The translations under genes were made by a program, and so were the position numbers. From contig WLDZ01000023.1 in NCBI GenBank assembly GCA_009704515.1, positions 1 through 10,345 of the forward strand: a DNA stretch of 10,345 nt. Reading direction: 5' to 3'. The stretch's first letter is position 1, and every line of letters begins with the position of its first letter. The notes beneath the pieces are model-generated. The model did not search any database, was not told the DNA's origin, and was given only the letters and a program-made list of their open reading frames with translations. Source of the stretch: Actinomycetota bacterium. Its GTDB lineage: Bacteria > Actinomycetota > Actinomycetes > Nanopelagicales > Nanopelagicaceae. Positions 1 through 6,846 of this stretch are shown here, piece after piece.

Positions 1-1390
1 CTTCGGTATAGCCGAATGCTTTTTGGCGGCGAACCACAGATTTGTGTGGATAAATAATGTGCTCGCGCGGTGGAAGCTCAGAGAGCTTGACCATGCCATC
101 GCGTAACCATTGACCATACGGCGCTGCATCAGCCAATGAGTCTTTGATTTCGCCGTCTTCAATAATTCGTCCAGACTCAATATCAACAAGGAACATTTTG
201 CCTGGTTGCAAGCGGCCCTTACGAACAATCTTCTCCGCGGCAAAATCCAAGACACCAACTTCAGATGCCAAAACAACAATGCCATCTTCAGTAACCCAAT
301 ATCTGGATGGGCGTAATCCATTGCGATCAAGAACAGCACCAACCTGATGGCCATCTGTAAATGTCACACATGCAGGGCCATCCCATGGCTCCATCATTGA
401 TGCGTGGAATGCATAGAAATCACGACGATTCTGTGGCATGGTCGCATGGTTCTCCCATGCTTCAGGAATCATCATCAAAACTGCGTGTGGCAAGGAACGG
501 CCACCGAGATAGAGAAGTTCTAACACCTCATCGAATGAGGCAGAGTCAGAACCTGACATTTCTACGATTGGGAAGATGCGCTCAAGATCTTCGCCGAAGA
601 GATCGCTCTTAAGAAGAGATTCACGAGCTCTCATCCAGTTGCGATTACCTTTAACGGTGTTGATTTCACCGTTGTGCGCAATAAATCTATATGGGTGAGC
701 CAGTGGCCACGATGGGAAAGTGTTTGTAGAAAAACGAGAGTGAACAAGGGCAAGCGGTGAGACAACGCGTACATCGCTGAGATCAGGGAAAAATTCTTCG
801 AGCTGACCTGTTGTTAACATTCCCTTGTAGACAATCGTTTGTGAAGAAAGTGATGGGAAATAGAGTTCGAGTGAATGTTCTGCGCGCTTGCGTAGACAGA
901 ATGCTTTGCGATCGAGAGCGATACCACTTTCGCCATTCTTACCAGCTAGAAAAACCTGCTGGAAATCTGGCATCACAGAGATGGCGGTCTTACCGAGTGA
1001 TGAAGAGTTAATTGGAAGTTTGCGCCAACCAAGAACTGTTAGCCCTTCTTCTTCGGCTAGCTTTGCAATCTCAGCTGTGAAATCCTTTCCAGCCGCGATA
1101 AAAGCGATTCCAGTTGCATATGAACCTTCTGCAGGGAGATTAAAATCTGTTACAGCACGCAAAAATGCATCTGGAACTCGAATAAGAATTCCGGCGCCGT
1201 CTCCACTATCTGGTTCAGCGCCAGATGCTCCACGGTGTTCTAGGTTTCGGAGTGCAGTAAGGGCCTTCTCAACGATTTCATGTGTTGCAACTTTATTGAG
1301 AGTGGCGACCATGGCAACACCGCATGCATCATGTTCTTGCGCAGGGTCGTAGAGCCCCTGTGCTTTGGGAAATGAAGATGGGAGTGACAT
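1..1390 (-). CDS. gltB: Glutamate synthase (GOGAT) large subunit, N-terminal part; runs off the window edge
   Basis: The enzyme makes two glutamates from 2-oxoglutarate and glutamine in the cytoplasm, together with the small subunit GltD. 463 codons are visible, about a third of the usual ~1500 residues, so only the class II glutamine amidotransferase domain and the start of the next region are seen. Cys23, in DACGVAMVA, should become the N-terminal nucleophile after removal of a 22-residue propeptide. Other family motifs are [17 protein letters not shown] (51-67), [13 protein letters not shown] (216-228), HNGEINT (239-245), GSDSASFDE (280-288) and [11 protein letters not shown] (354-364). 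The ATG at 1390 is firm: an in-frame TAA lies five codons upstream (1405-1403), and AAGGGA (1404-1399) gives a ribosome binding site with an 8-base spacer. That site sits in a strong inverted repeat (see the leader entry). The frame is open to base 1. gltD would be expected beyond the left edge. Confidence 0.97.
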   Translation of the reverse strand, partial: MSLPSSFPKAQGLYDPAQEHDACGVAMVATLNKVATHEIVEKALTALRNLEHRGASGAEPDSGDGAGILIRVPDAFLRAVTDFNLPAEGSYATGIAFIAAGKDFTAEIAKLAEEEGLTVLGWRKLPINSSSLGKTAISVMPDFQQVFLAGKNGESGIALDRKAFCLRKRAEHSLELYFPSLSSQTIVYKGMLTTGQLEEFFPDLSDVRVVSPLALVHSRFSTNTFPSWPLAHPYRFIAHNGEINTVKGNRNWMRARESLLKSDLFGEDLERIFPIVEMSGSDSASFDEVLELLYLGGRSLPHAVLMMIPEAWENHATMPQNRRDFYAFHASMMEPWDGPACVTFTDGHQVGAVLDRNGLRPSRYWVTEDGIVVLASEVGVLDFAAEKIVRKGRLQPGKMFLVDIESGRIIEDGEIKDSLADAAPYGQWLRDGMVKLSELPPREHIIYPHKSVVRRQKAFGYTE

Positions 1391-1467
1391 GTGCGTTGTC
1401 CCTTACTTGAATGTAGAAGAGGTTGCGCGGATTGATAACCAGCGCGTACTCGAGAGGGACAACGATG
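1391..1467 (-). promoter_or_regulatory. gltB leader with 10-bp inverted repeat that can cover the RBS and start codon
   Basis: AGGGACAACG, which contains most of the gltB ribosome binding site (minus strand, 1403-1394), is exactly complementary to CGTTGTCCCT (minus strand, 1464-1455). The loop between them is 51 bases. Just outside the arms, CAT (1467-1465) can also pair with the start codon ATG (1390-1388), leaving three bases bulged. If the transcript includes both arms, the hairpin would block initiation. Weak promoter-like hexamers fall in the loop (TTATCA and TACATT, 17 bp apart, 1438-1410). A start there would leave the distal arm out of the mRNA, and the repeat would then be a DNA feature. 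I see no close match to a riboswitch I know. The repeat is certain; its role is inference. Confidence 0.45.
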
Positions 1468-1512
1468 GCCCTTTTCGTATAGGAAAGAGTAGCAAGGGAT
1501 GCGCTGGGATGA

Positions 1513-1528
1513 CTACCTGAATAGGTAG
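1513..1528. repeat. Short perfect dyad between the VIT gene and gltB
   Basis: CTACCT-GAAT-AGGTAG is a 6-bp perfect inverted repeat with a 4-base centre. It lies 16 bases past the stop codon of the VIT-family gene and about 120 bases before gltB. No T-run follows it on the minus strand, so it is not a convincing intrinsic terminator. It could be an operator or a weak mRNA-end hairpin. A dyad this short can also arise by chance. Confidence 0.35.
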
Positions 1529-1544
1529 AAATTCTGACTTCTAA

Positions 1545-2282
1545 CTACACGATAGTGGCGTGAAAGAGCTGACCTATTCCTGCCGTAACGGCCATACCAA
1601 TGCTGCCACCAATGAGAACCCGCAGGGTCGGCACCAGGAGCCTTGATCCTGCAGTCTTCGCGCCAACTGCCCCTGCGGCCATGAGTCCAAGAAGAGTGAA
1701 GCCAACAATGGCAGTGGCGATACTTGAGGTGCTCCCCGAGTTCGAGCTCGCAACTATGGCACCAATAAATGGAATGAAGCCACCGAGGGCAAAAGCTAGA
1801 GCCGAGGCAATCGCGGCTTGCACTGGACGAGCCTTGCTATGTGGATGGTGACCAAGTTCATCTCGAAGATGTGCGGCTAGCGCATCTTTGTCTGTCAATG
1901 AACGCGCAACTTCACGAGCGAGTGGTTCATCTAACCCGCGGGCTTTATAGATCTCTACCAACTCTTCTAGTTCGCCTTCTGGGTCCACGGCTAGATGTTG
2001 CATCTCAAGCAGGCGATCTGAGTTTTCAATATCTGTCTGAGAGCTCACTGAAATGTATTCGCCGACCGCCATCGATAACGCACCCGCCGTTATTCCAGCT
2101 GCGCCCGTTGAAATAATGATTGATGAAGCATTGTCGAAAGATGCGCTTGCCGTAGCTACGCCGACCATAAGGGAAGCGGTAGAAACAAGTCCATCATTGA
2201 TTCCGAGAACGGCAGCACGTAACCACCCAGCGCGATGGGCGCGATGCTCTAAGTTTCTGCGGTACACATCCTCTAACGCCAT
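1545..2282 (-). CDS. VIT/CCC1-family metal (iron/manganese) transporter
   Basis: This 245-residue inner-membrane protein belongs to the vacuolar iron transporter family, whose members move Fe2+ or Mn2+ out of the cytoplasm. The first membrane segment carries GINDGLVS (28-34 region, with Asp30), and the second ends in GALSMAVGEYISVSSQTD (67-84), the family's hallmark with a conserved Met and Glu. A charged cytoplasmic stretch (about 85-150) rich in Glu, including GELEELVEIYKARGLDEP, matches the metal-binding helices between segments 2 and 3. Three more hydrophobic segments follow (about 153-178, 186-208, 217-240), giving the usual five. The ATG is 9 bases past the lgt stop, with AGG suitably placed upstream, so it probably shares the lgt transcript. 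The metal carried cannot be told from sequence. The neighbouring iron-sulphur enzyme GltB makes iron plausible but does not prove it. Confidence 0.88.
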   Translation of the reverse strand: MALEDVYRRNLEHRAHRAGWLRAAVLGINDGLVSTASLMVGVATASASFDNASSIIISTGAAGITAGALSMAVGEYISVSSQTDIENSDRLLEMQHLAVDPEGELEELVEIYKARGLDEPLAREVARSLTDKDALAAHLRDELGHHPHSKARPVQAAIASALAFALGGFIPFIGAIVASSNSGSTSSIATAIVGFTLLGLMAAGAVGAKTAGSRLLVPTLRVLIGGSIGMAVTAGIGQLFHATIV

Positions 2283-2291
2283 ATTGCAAGC

Positions 2292-3101
2292 CTACCGCGC
2301 TTGCTTGGCAAAACGGCGAAAGCTGAGGGCGGCAAGAGAACCGACTATCAGGGCGACGAAGATATTTATGCGTATCCCGAATATTAGATTAGCTTCATCA
2401 ATGCGTAGCGCCTCAAATAGCAATCGACCGACGCAGTAGCTGAAGATGTAAAGAGAAAAAATCTGGCCTCCGAGAAGGCGAGGCGAGAACTTGATGAGCA
2501 CCAGTCCAATTAATAGACACCAGAGTGATTCATAGAGAAAGGTGGGGTGGAAAGTTTCGAAATCCCGATATTCAATTGTGCGGAGATTGCGAGGGATTTC
2601 TAGCGCCCATGGGAGATCTGTTGGCCGTCCATAAAGCTCGCCATTAAACCAATTGCCCCAACGCCCAATCGCTTGGGCAAAAAGAATCCCTGGAGCCAGT
2701 GCGTCAAGAAAGTATCTAAATTGCGGTAATTCACGGGAACGAGCTAAGTGGCGATAAGTGAAAAATGCGCCCACTGCACCGAGAGAGATTGCGCCCCAGA
2801 TACCGAGTCCACCTTGCCAAATTTTTACTGCGTCCAGCGGTTTTCCGTTAGCACCGAAGTATTGTGATGGCGAAGAAATCACATGATAGATACGCCCACC
2901 AATCACACCAGCGGGCACAGCAATCACTGCAACATCAGAGACTATTCCGCGAGCTTCGGGGAAGGCTGCAATAAATCTGCGATTACCTAACCAGATTGCA
3001 ATAGCAACACCTGCGATGATGCAGAGTGCATAGGCGTGGATAGTAATGGGCCCAAGTTCAACAACCGAAGATGATGGTGTTGGAATTGAGTTAGAAAACA
3101 C
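2292..3101 (-). CDS. lgt: Prolipoprotein diacylglyceryl transferase
   Basis: Lgt is the integral membrane enzyme that transfers diacylglycerol from phosphatidylglycerol to the lipobox Cys of prolipoproteins. It is 269 residues, normal for the family, with about seven hydrophobic segments. The family signature is GRWGNWFNGELYG (146-158), containing the essential Arg and Asn. Other conserved pieces are GGRIYHV (68-74), WQGGLGIWG (95-103), HPTFLYES (185-192) and VGRLLFEALRID (224-235). The N-terminus (SIPTPSSS...LGPITIHAYAL) resembles other actinobacterial Lgt proteins. The start is GTG (3101-3099), immediately after the TAG stop of the DsbA-like gene with no gap. GAGGG inside the end of that gene serves as ribosome binding site, so translation is probably coupled. 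No downstream ATG gives a full first membrane segment. Confidence 0.96.
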   Translation of the reverse strand: MFSNSIPTPSSSVVELGPITIHAYALCIIAGVAIAIWLGNRRFIAAFPEARGIVSDVAVIAVPAGVIGGRIYHVISSPSQYFGANGKPLDAVKIWQGGLGIWGAISLGAVGAFFTYRHLARSRELPQFRYFLDALAPGILFAQAIGRWGNWFNGELYGRPTDLPWALEIPRNLRTIEYRDFETFHPTFLYESLWCLLIGLVLIKFSPRLLGGQIFSLYIFSYCVGRLLFEALRIDEANLIFGIRINIFVALIVGSLAALSFRRFAKQAR

Positions 3102-3788
3102 CTAGCCCTCGATAACGCTTCGGAATTGTGCTGCGTTATAGATATTGATTGTGTCCTTAAGATCTTTTCCATTCAAAAGAACTGTTGGGGTGGAGTTGAT
3201 TTTGTCAGCAATCGCTGCCTCAGCAACTTTTTGGGCCCAACCCAAGTACTCACCGTTGTTGACACAATCAACAAATGATTTCGAAGTAATTCCGGCAGCT
3301 TCAGCGATACCGATAATTCGCTCCTTGCTCCATTCACCTGAATTCTCTGTCGATGGTTGGTTTGCATACATGGTTCCGTGGAATGAAAGGAATTTATCTT
3401 CATCTGCAGCACACGCTGATGCATTTGCAGCAACAACTGATTCAGGTCCAACGAAAGAAAGTATGTGATAAGTAACTACAGCTTTCTTCTCATTGATGAG
3501 TGAATCGATGTATTTAAGGTTGGCGCTCTCAAATTGCATGCAGTATGGACATTGGAAGTCTTCATAGATATCAATCTTTGGAACGCCTGTCAGCCCTTTG
3601 TTAAAGGTGATTCCGTATCCATTGCTCTCATCAACTGATGAAGGGATCGCTTGCGAAATCTTAGATTCGGTCTGCTTTGAGAGGGCGATTCCACCTCCCA
3701 CAAAGATCAGGACGAATGCAACTGTGCCAATAACAATATTGCGAGTCACCTTATCTTGTGATTTCTTGGAATCCTTATTCGAAGCCAT
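3102..3788 (-). CDS. Membrane-anchored DsbA-like thiol:disulfide oxidoreductase
   Basis: This 228-residue protein has a short basic N-terminus, one membrane anchor (about 17-36) and an extracytoplasmic thioredoxin-fold domain of the DsbA/thioredoxin_4 type. The redox site is CPYC (80-83) in YEDFQCPYCMQFE. The cis-proline is Pro201 in INSTPTVLLNG. A second Cys pair, Cys126 and Cys175, sits in the helical insert and may form a structural disulfide. The anchor has no lipobox or clear cleavage site, so the protein should stay membrane-bound with the enzyme outside. It likely oxidises or isomerises cysteines in exported proteins; which one cannot be told. The ATG is fixed by an in-frame TAG four codons upstream and AGG eight bases before it. 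It lies directly before lgt, suggesting a small envelope-protein unit. A DsbA-like gene next to lgt also occurs in other Actinobacteria, as I recall. Confidence 0.9.
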   Translation of the reverse strand: MASNKDSKKSQDKVTRNIVIGTVAFVLIFVGGGIALSKQTESKISQAIPSSVDESNGYGITFNKGLTGVPKIDIYEDFQCPYCMQFESANLKYIDSLINEKKAVVTYHILSFVGPESVVAANASACAADEDKFLSFHGTMYANQPSTENSGEWSKERIIGIAEAAGITSKSFVDCVNNGEYLGWAQKVAEAAIADKINSTPTVLLNGKDLKDTINIYNAAQFRSVIEG

Positions 3789-3793
3789 GTTGA

Positions 3794-3823
3794 TTACCTA
3801 TCCCTTGTTAGCCTTTACCTATC
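3794..3823. repeat. Tandem 9-bp repeat upstream of the DsbA-like gene
   Basis: GATAGGTAA on the minus strand occurs at 3802-3794 and again at 3823-3815, with start points 21 bp apart, about two helical turns. The copy nearer the gene contains its ribosome binding site. The repeat lies in the 85-base spacer (3789-3873) after trpA. That spacer also has TATATT (3859-3854) as a possible -10 hexamer, but no good -35 match. The repeat could be a pair of protein sites, a standby ribosome site or chance. Confidence 0.35.
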
Positions 3824-3873
3824 AGCGCTGCTTGAGCAAACTTCCAGAGTCCAAATATAGCTTTAACTAGCGG

Positions 3874-4674
3874 CTATTGCCCGCGCACGCCAAGGGCGAG
3901 CTCCTGTGCAAGTTCTGTGACTGCTGCTAATCCCGCTTCAATCGAAGGGGCGTCGAGTATCGCTTTTACAAAGGCAGAACCGACGATTATGCCATCGGCA
4001 TATCGAGCAAGATCCTTAGCCTGTTCGCGAGTCGAGACTCCAAGACCAACAGCGACAGGAAGGCCGCTTACCGCGCGAATTCTAGAAACCAGCGCTTCCG
4101 CTCCACTTGAAACAGATTCACGTGCACCTGTTACACCCATGATGCTGGCGGCATAAACAAATCCACTGCAACCGGCAGTTACTTTGGCCAATCTCTCATT
4201 GCTCGTGCTCGGTGCTACAACATAAATGGGATTGATTTTAGCATGTGCAGCTGCTGCTAACCAACCTGTTGATTCTTCAATGGTGATATCAGGATGAATA
4301 ACTCCGGAACCGCCATGTGCTGCGATCGCATCGGCAAATGAATCGACACCGAATCTCTCGACGGGATTCCAGTAAGTCATAACAACAGATGGAACGCCTG
4401 CATCTGTTGCTTTCTTTAGTGCGTTTAATACATCTGCTGAAGTAACACCGTTATCGAGTGCCATAACAGCTGCAGCTTGGATAGTTGGGCCATCCATTAC
4501 CGGATCGCTATAGGGAAAACCAATCTCTATTGCATCTACTCCCCCTGCAATGAATGCATCAATCACGCGATGGCAATCAGTGATTGTGGGAAATCCTGCC
4601 GGAATATAAGCAATGAGCGCTGAACGCTTCTCTGCGCGCACTCTTTCAAACATCGCCTCTAGCGGTGTGGACAT
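3874..4674 (-). CDS. trpA: Tryptophan synthase alpha subunit
   Basis: TrpA splits indole-3-glycerol phosphate into indole and glyceraldehyde 3-phosphate, and passes the indole to TrpB through the tunnel of the alpha2-beta2 complex. At 266 residues it has the normal length for this (beta/alpha)8 barrel. The catalytic pair is present: Glu50 in DAIEIGFPYSDP and Asp61 in PVMDGPTIQ. Further family motifs are MTYWNPVERFG, GFVYAASIMGVTGAR, the phosphate-loop region PVAVGLGVSTREQA and DGIIVGSAFVKA. The loop usually reading PDLPPEE is here HPDITIEES, a mild variant that keeps the Asp. The ATG is 10 bases after the trpB stop. AGGAAA (4686-4681), overlapping that TAG, is a good ribosome binding site 6 bases away. 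This is the last gene of the his-trp run; 85 bases follow before the next gene. Confidence 0.97.
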   Translation of the reverse strand: MSTPLEAMFERVRAEKRSALIAYIPAGFPTITDCHRVIDAFIAGGVDAIEIGFPYSDPVMDGPTIQAAAVMALDNGVTSADVLNALKKATDAGVPSVVMTYWNPVERFGVDSFADAIAAHGGSGVIHPDITIEESTGWLAAAAHAKINPIYVVAPSTSNERLAKVTAGCSGFVYAASIMGVTGARESVSSGAEALVSRIRAVSGLPVAVGLGVSTREQAKDLARYADGIIVGSAFVKAILDAPSIEAGLAAVTELAQELALGVRGQ

Positions 4675-4684
4675 TGAGTATTTC

Positions 4685-5884
4685 CTAATCTAGAGAGATT
4701 CCGAAATAACCAGCGGCGGTATGAACATCTTTATCGCCACGTCCAGAGAGATTTATCAATAGAACGCCATCAGGACCAAGTTCTTTTCCAACTTTGATTG
4801 CGCCCGCTAGTGCATGTGCTGTTTCGATGGCAGGAATGATTCCTTCAGTTTTGCAGAGAAGAGAGAAAGCATCCATCGCTTCTTTATCAGTGATCGCGCG
4901 GTACTCAGCGCGTCCAATATCGTGAAGGTAGGCATGCTCTGGACCAACTCCGGGATAATCAAGCCCTGCTGAAATTGAATGCGATTCGACAGTCTGACCG
5001 TTCTCATCTTGTAAAACATAGGAACGAGTTCCGTGAAGAACACCAGGTGTGCCACCGCTAATTGTTGCCGCATGACGACCAGTCTCTACACCGTCACCAC
5101 CAGCTTCGAGTCCGATAAGGCGAACATTGGCGTCGGAGATAAAACGATGGAAGATACCGATCGCATTTGATCCGCCGCCCACACACGCCAAAACGGCATC
5201 AGGTAAGCGTCCTACTTGTGCCAGCATCTGTTCGCGTGCTTCTTCTCCAATAATTTTATGAAAGTCACGAACCATTGTTGGGAATGGGTGCGGACCCGCA
5301 ACAGTTCCGAGTAGGTAATGTGTGTCGGCAACATTTGTCACCCAATCGCGCATCGCTTCATTGATTGCATCTTTAAGCGTGCGAGAGCCTGATGTAACTG
5401 GAACAACTTCTGCCCCAAGCATTTTCATTTTTGCAACATTGAGTGCTTGACGACGAGTATCTTCCTCGCCCATGTAAACAACGCAATCCAGTCCCATAAG
5501 CGCCGCAGCTGTGGCAGATGCAACACCATGCTGACCTGCACCTGTTTCGGCAATGATTCGCTTCTTACCCATTTTCTTTGTAAGTAACGCTTGCCCTAAA
5601 ACATTGTTGATTTTATGACTTCCGGTGTGGTTGAGATCTTCGCGCTTGAGGAAGATGCGAGCTCCGCCAGCATGTTCTGCAAAGCGCTTGGCTTCGGTGA
5701 GAATCGATGGCCGTCCTGTGTAGGTGCGATGCAGTTCAGAAAGTTCCGCTTGAAATTCGGGATCATTGATAGCTGCATTGTGTGCAGCTTCTAACTCTTC
5801 GAGAGCGCCAATTAACGCCTCGGGAACGAAGCGACCGCCGTACTGACCAAAGTGGCCAATAATCTCTGAGCTCTTATCAAACAT
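4685..5884 (-). CDS. trpB: Tryptophan synthase beta subunit
   Basis: TrpB is the pyridoxal-phosphate enzyme that joins indole and serine to give tryptophan. It is 399 residues, typical for the family. Lys91 in [11 protein letters not shown] forms the Schiff base with PLP. Glu113 in [10 protein letters not shown] is the catalytic acid/base. The glycine-rich phosphate cup is [12 protein letters not shown], and the C-terminal [12 protein letters not shown] is also conserved. It starts with the usual [11 protein letters not shown] region, so this is the ordinary TrpB1 type and not the TrpB2 form. The ATG lies 9 bases past the trpC stop. AGGG spanning the end of trpC is the only ribosome site candidate and is 12 bases away, so reinitiation after trpC probably helps. 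It pairs directly with TrpA encoded next. Confidence 0.98.
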   Translation of the reverse strand: MFDKSSEIIGHFGQYGGRFVPEALIGALEELEAAHNAAINDPEFQAELSELHRTYTGRPSILTEAKRFAEHAGGARIFLKREDLNHTGSHKINNVLGQALLTKKMGKKRIIAETGAGQHGVASATAAALMGLDCVVYMGEEDTRRQALNVAKMKMLGAEVVPVTSGSRTLKDAINEAMRDWVTNVADTHYLLGTVAGPHPFPTMVRDFHKIIGEEAREQMLAQVGRLPDAVLACVGGGSNAIGIFHRFISDANVRLIGLEAGGDGVETGRHAATISGGTPGVLHGTRSYVLQDENGQTVESHSISAGLDYPGVGPEHAYLHDIGRAEYRAITDKEAMDAFSLLCKTEGIIPAIETAHALAGAIKVGKELGPDGVLLINLSGRGDKDVHTAAGYFGISLD

Positions 5885-5893
5885 GGAGCGAGC

Positions 5894-6673
5894 TTACCCT
5901 CGACTAGTACCTAAGAGCGCGTCGATTTTCGCCTTAGGATCACCTGTTCGCACCAATGTCTCGCCCACCAAGATGGCTCGAGCTCCTGCTGCTTGGGCTA
6001 TTTCGACCTCACTGCGCTCTGAGATTCCAGACTCTGCGACTCGAATAATCGATGACGGAATTTCTGGGATAAGTCGTGTGAATGCCGCCAGGTCAATTTC
6101 GAGGGTCTTGAGATTGCGAGCATTGACGCCAATGATGCGTGGATTGATATCAAGGGCATCTTCAACTTCTTCATGAGTATGGACTTCGACCAAAGCCGCC
6201 ATTCCCAACTCAGTTGCTAGATCGTAGTAGTCGCGCAATTGATTTTTGGAGAGAGCGGCGACAATCAAAAGAATGACATCGGCACCCGCTGCGCGTGCCT
6301 CATAAAATTGGTATTCATCGACCATAAAGTCTTTGCGCAGAATCGGGATTGAGACTCCAGCTCGTACCGCATGCAAATCTTCAAGCGAACCAGCGAAACG
6401 ACGTCGTTCTGTTAATACACTGATGACAGCAGCACCTGCATCTTCATATCGGCGCGCTAAATCTAGCGGACTCGCAATTTCTGCCAGTGCTCCCTTACTT
6501 GGAGACGCTCGCTTTACCTCAGCAATAATGCTCATCGGTGAAGCAAGAAGCGGAATATGCGCATCAATCACGGGAGGTGCTTGCGTAAGTTGTTCTTGAA
6601 TCTGTGCGAGCGAAACTCGACGAGCTGCTAAATCCTCACGGACGCCCTCAATAATTGAATCAAGGACGCTCAT
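5894..6673 (-). CDS. trpC: Indole-3-glycerol phosphate synthase
   Basis: TrpC closes the indole ring, turning carboxyphenylaminodeoxyribulose phosphate (CdRP) into indole-3-glycerol phosphate. It is a single-domain (beta/alpha)8 barrel of 259 residues, not fused to TrpF. Catalytic residues fall where expected: Glu52 and Lys54 in IIAEVKRASPSKG, Lys114 in ILRKDFMVDEYQ, Glu163 in LVEVHTHEE, Asn185 in GVNARNLKT, and Glu214-Ser215 in VAESGIS. The ATG overlaps the stop of the upstream 58-residue gene as ATGA, a strong sign of translational coupling. In the pathway its substrate would come from the TrpF reaction. No trpF is seen here, so the HisA/PriA protein encoded upstream is the likely source. 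Confidence 0.97.
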   Translation of the reverse strand: MSVLDSIIEGVREDLAARRVSLAQIQEQLTQAPPVIDAHIPLLASPMSIIAEVKRASPSKGALAEIASPLDLARRYEDAGAAVISVLTERRRFAGSLEDLHAVRAGVSIPILRKDFMVDEYQFYEARAAGADVILLIVAALSKNQLRDYYDLATELGMAALVEVHTHEEVEDALDINPRIIGVNARNLKTLEIDLAAFTRLIPEIPSSIIRVAESGISERSEVEIAQAAGARAILVGETLVRTGDPKAKIDALLGTSRG

Positions 6674-6846
6674 TTTGAATCTTCTTCATTATCGGTCGGA
6701 TCAACTCCACGGTCCAGGGATCTCCACGAAGAGACATCCTTGATGGTTTTGTCTTCCCGTTCATACCGCTTAGCTAAGCGCACTTTGCCGCTAATCAGAA
6801 TTGCTGCAGCAGCAACGACAATAATCCAGAAAGCAATTTTTCCCAT
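6670..6846 (-). CDS. 58-residue membrane protein; probable minimal Trp-operon-associated protein
   Basis: This small gene exactly fills the space between trpE and trpC. Its ATG shares a base with the trpE stop (TAATG) and its TGA overlaps the trpC ATG (ATGA). The product has one N-terminal membrane helix (about residues 4-20, FWIIVVAAAAILISG), a basic patch (KVRLAKRYER) and an acidic C-terminal tail. Near the end is SSWRSLDRGVDPTD (39-52). From memory, a W-x-x-L-D-x-G-x-D-P-T motif closes the larger four-helix Trp biosynthesis-associated membrane protein (Trp_oprn_chp, TIGR02234 type) that many Actinobacteria encode next to trpE and trpC. I infer that this is a version reduced to the last helix and tail. 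The function of the family is not known to me. Both fused junctions argue for a real, translated gene and not a remnant. Confidence 0.82.
   Translation of the reverse strand: MGKIAFWIIVVAAAAILISGKVRLAKRYEREDKTIKDVSSWRSLDRGVDPTDNEEDSK

Noticed and set aside
888..1352. 154-codon open frame on the plus strand
   Set aside because: It is antisense to the gltB amidotransferase domain, whose minus-strand frame carries all catalytic motifs without a stop; the plus product looks low-complexity.
1513..1528. Intrinsic terminator after the VIT gene
   Set aside because: The 6-bp stem is followed by a C-rich stretch and not a T-run on the transcribed direction.
2053..2439. 128-codon plus-strand frame spanning the VIT/lgt junction
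   Set aside because: It is antisense to two well-supported genes, with no motif and no plausible ribosome binding site context.
3854..3859. TATATT as a confident promoter for the DsbA-like gene
   Set aside because: No -35-like hexamer is present at 16-18 bp upstream; kept only as a mention in the repeat entry.
3857..3877. GCTAT/ATAGC inverted repeat at the end of trpA as a terminator
   Set aside because: The stem is only 5 bp and AT-rich, overlaps the stop codon and is followed by just three T's, so it is too weak to call.
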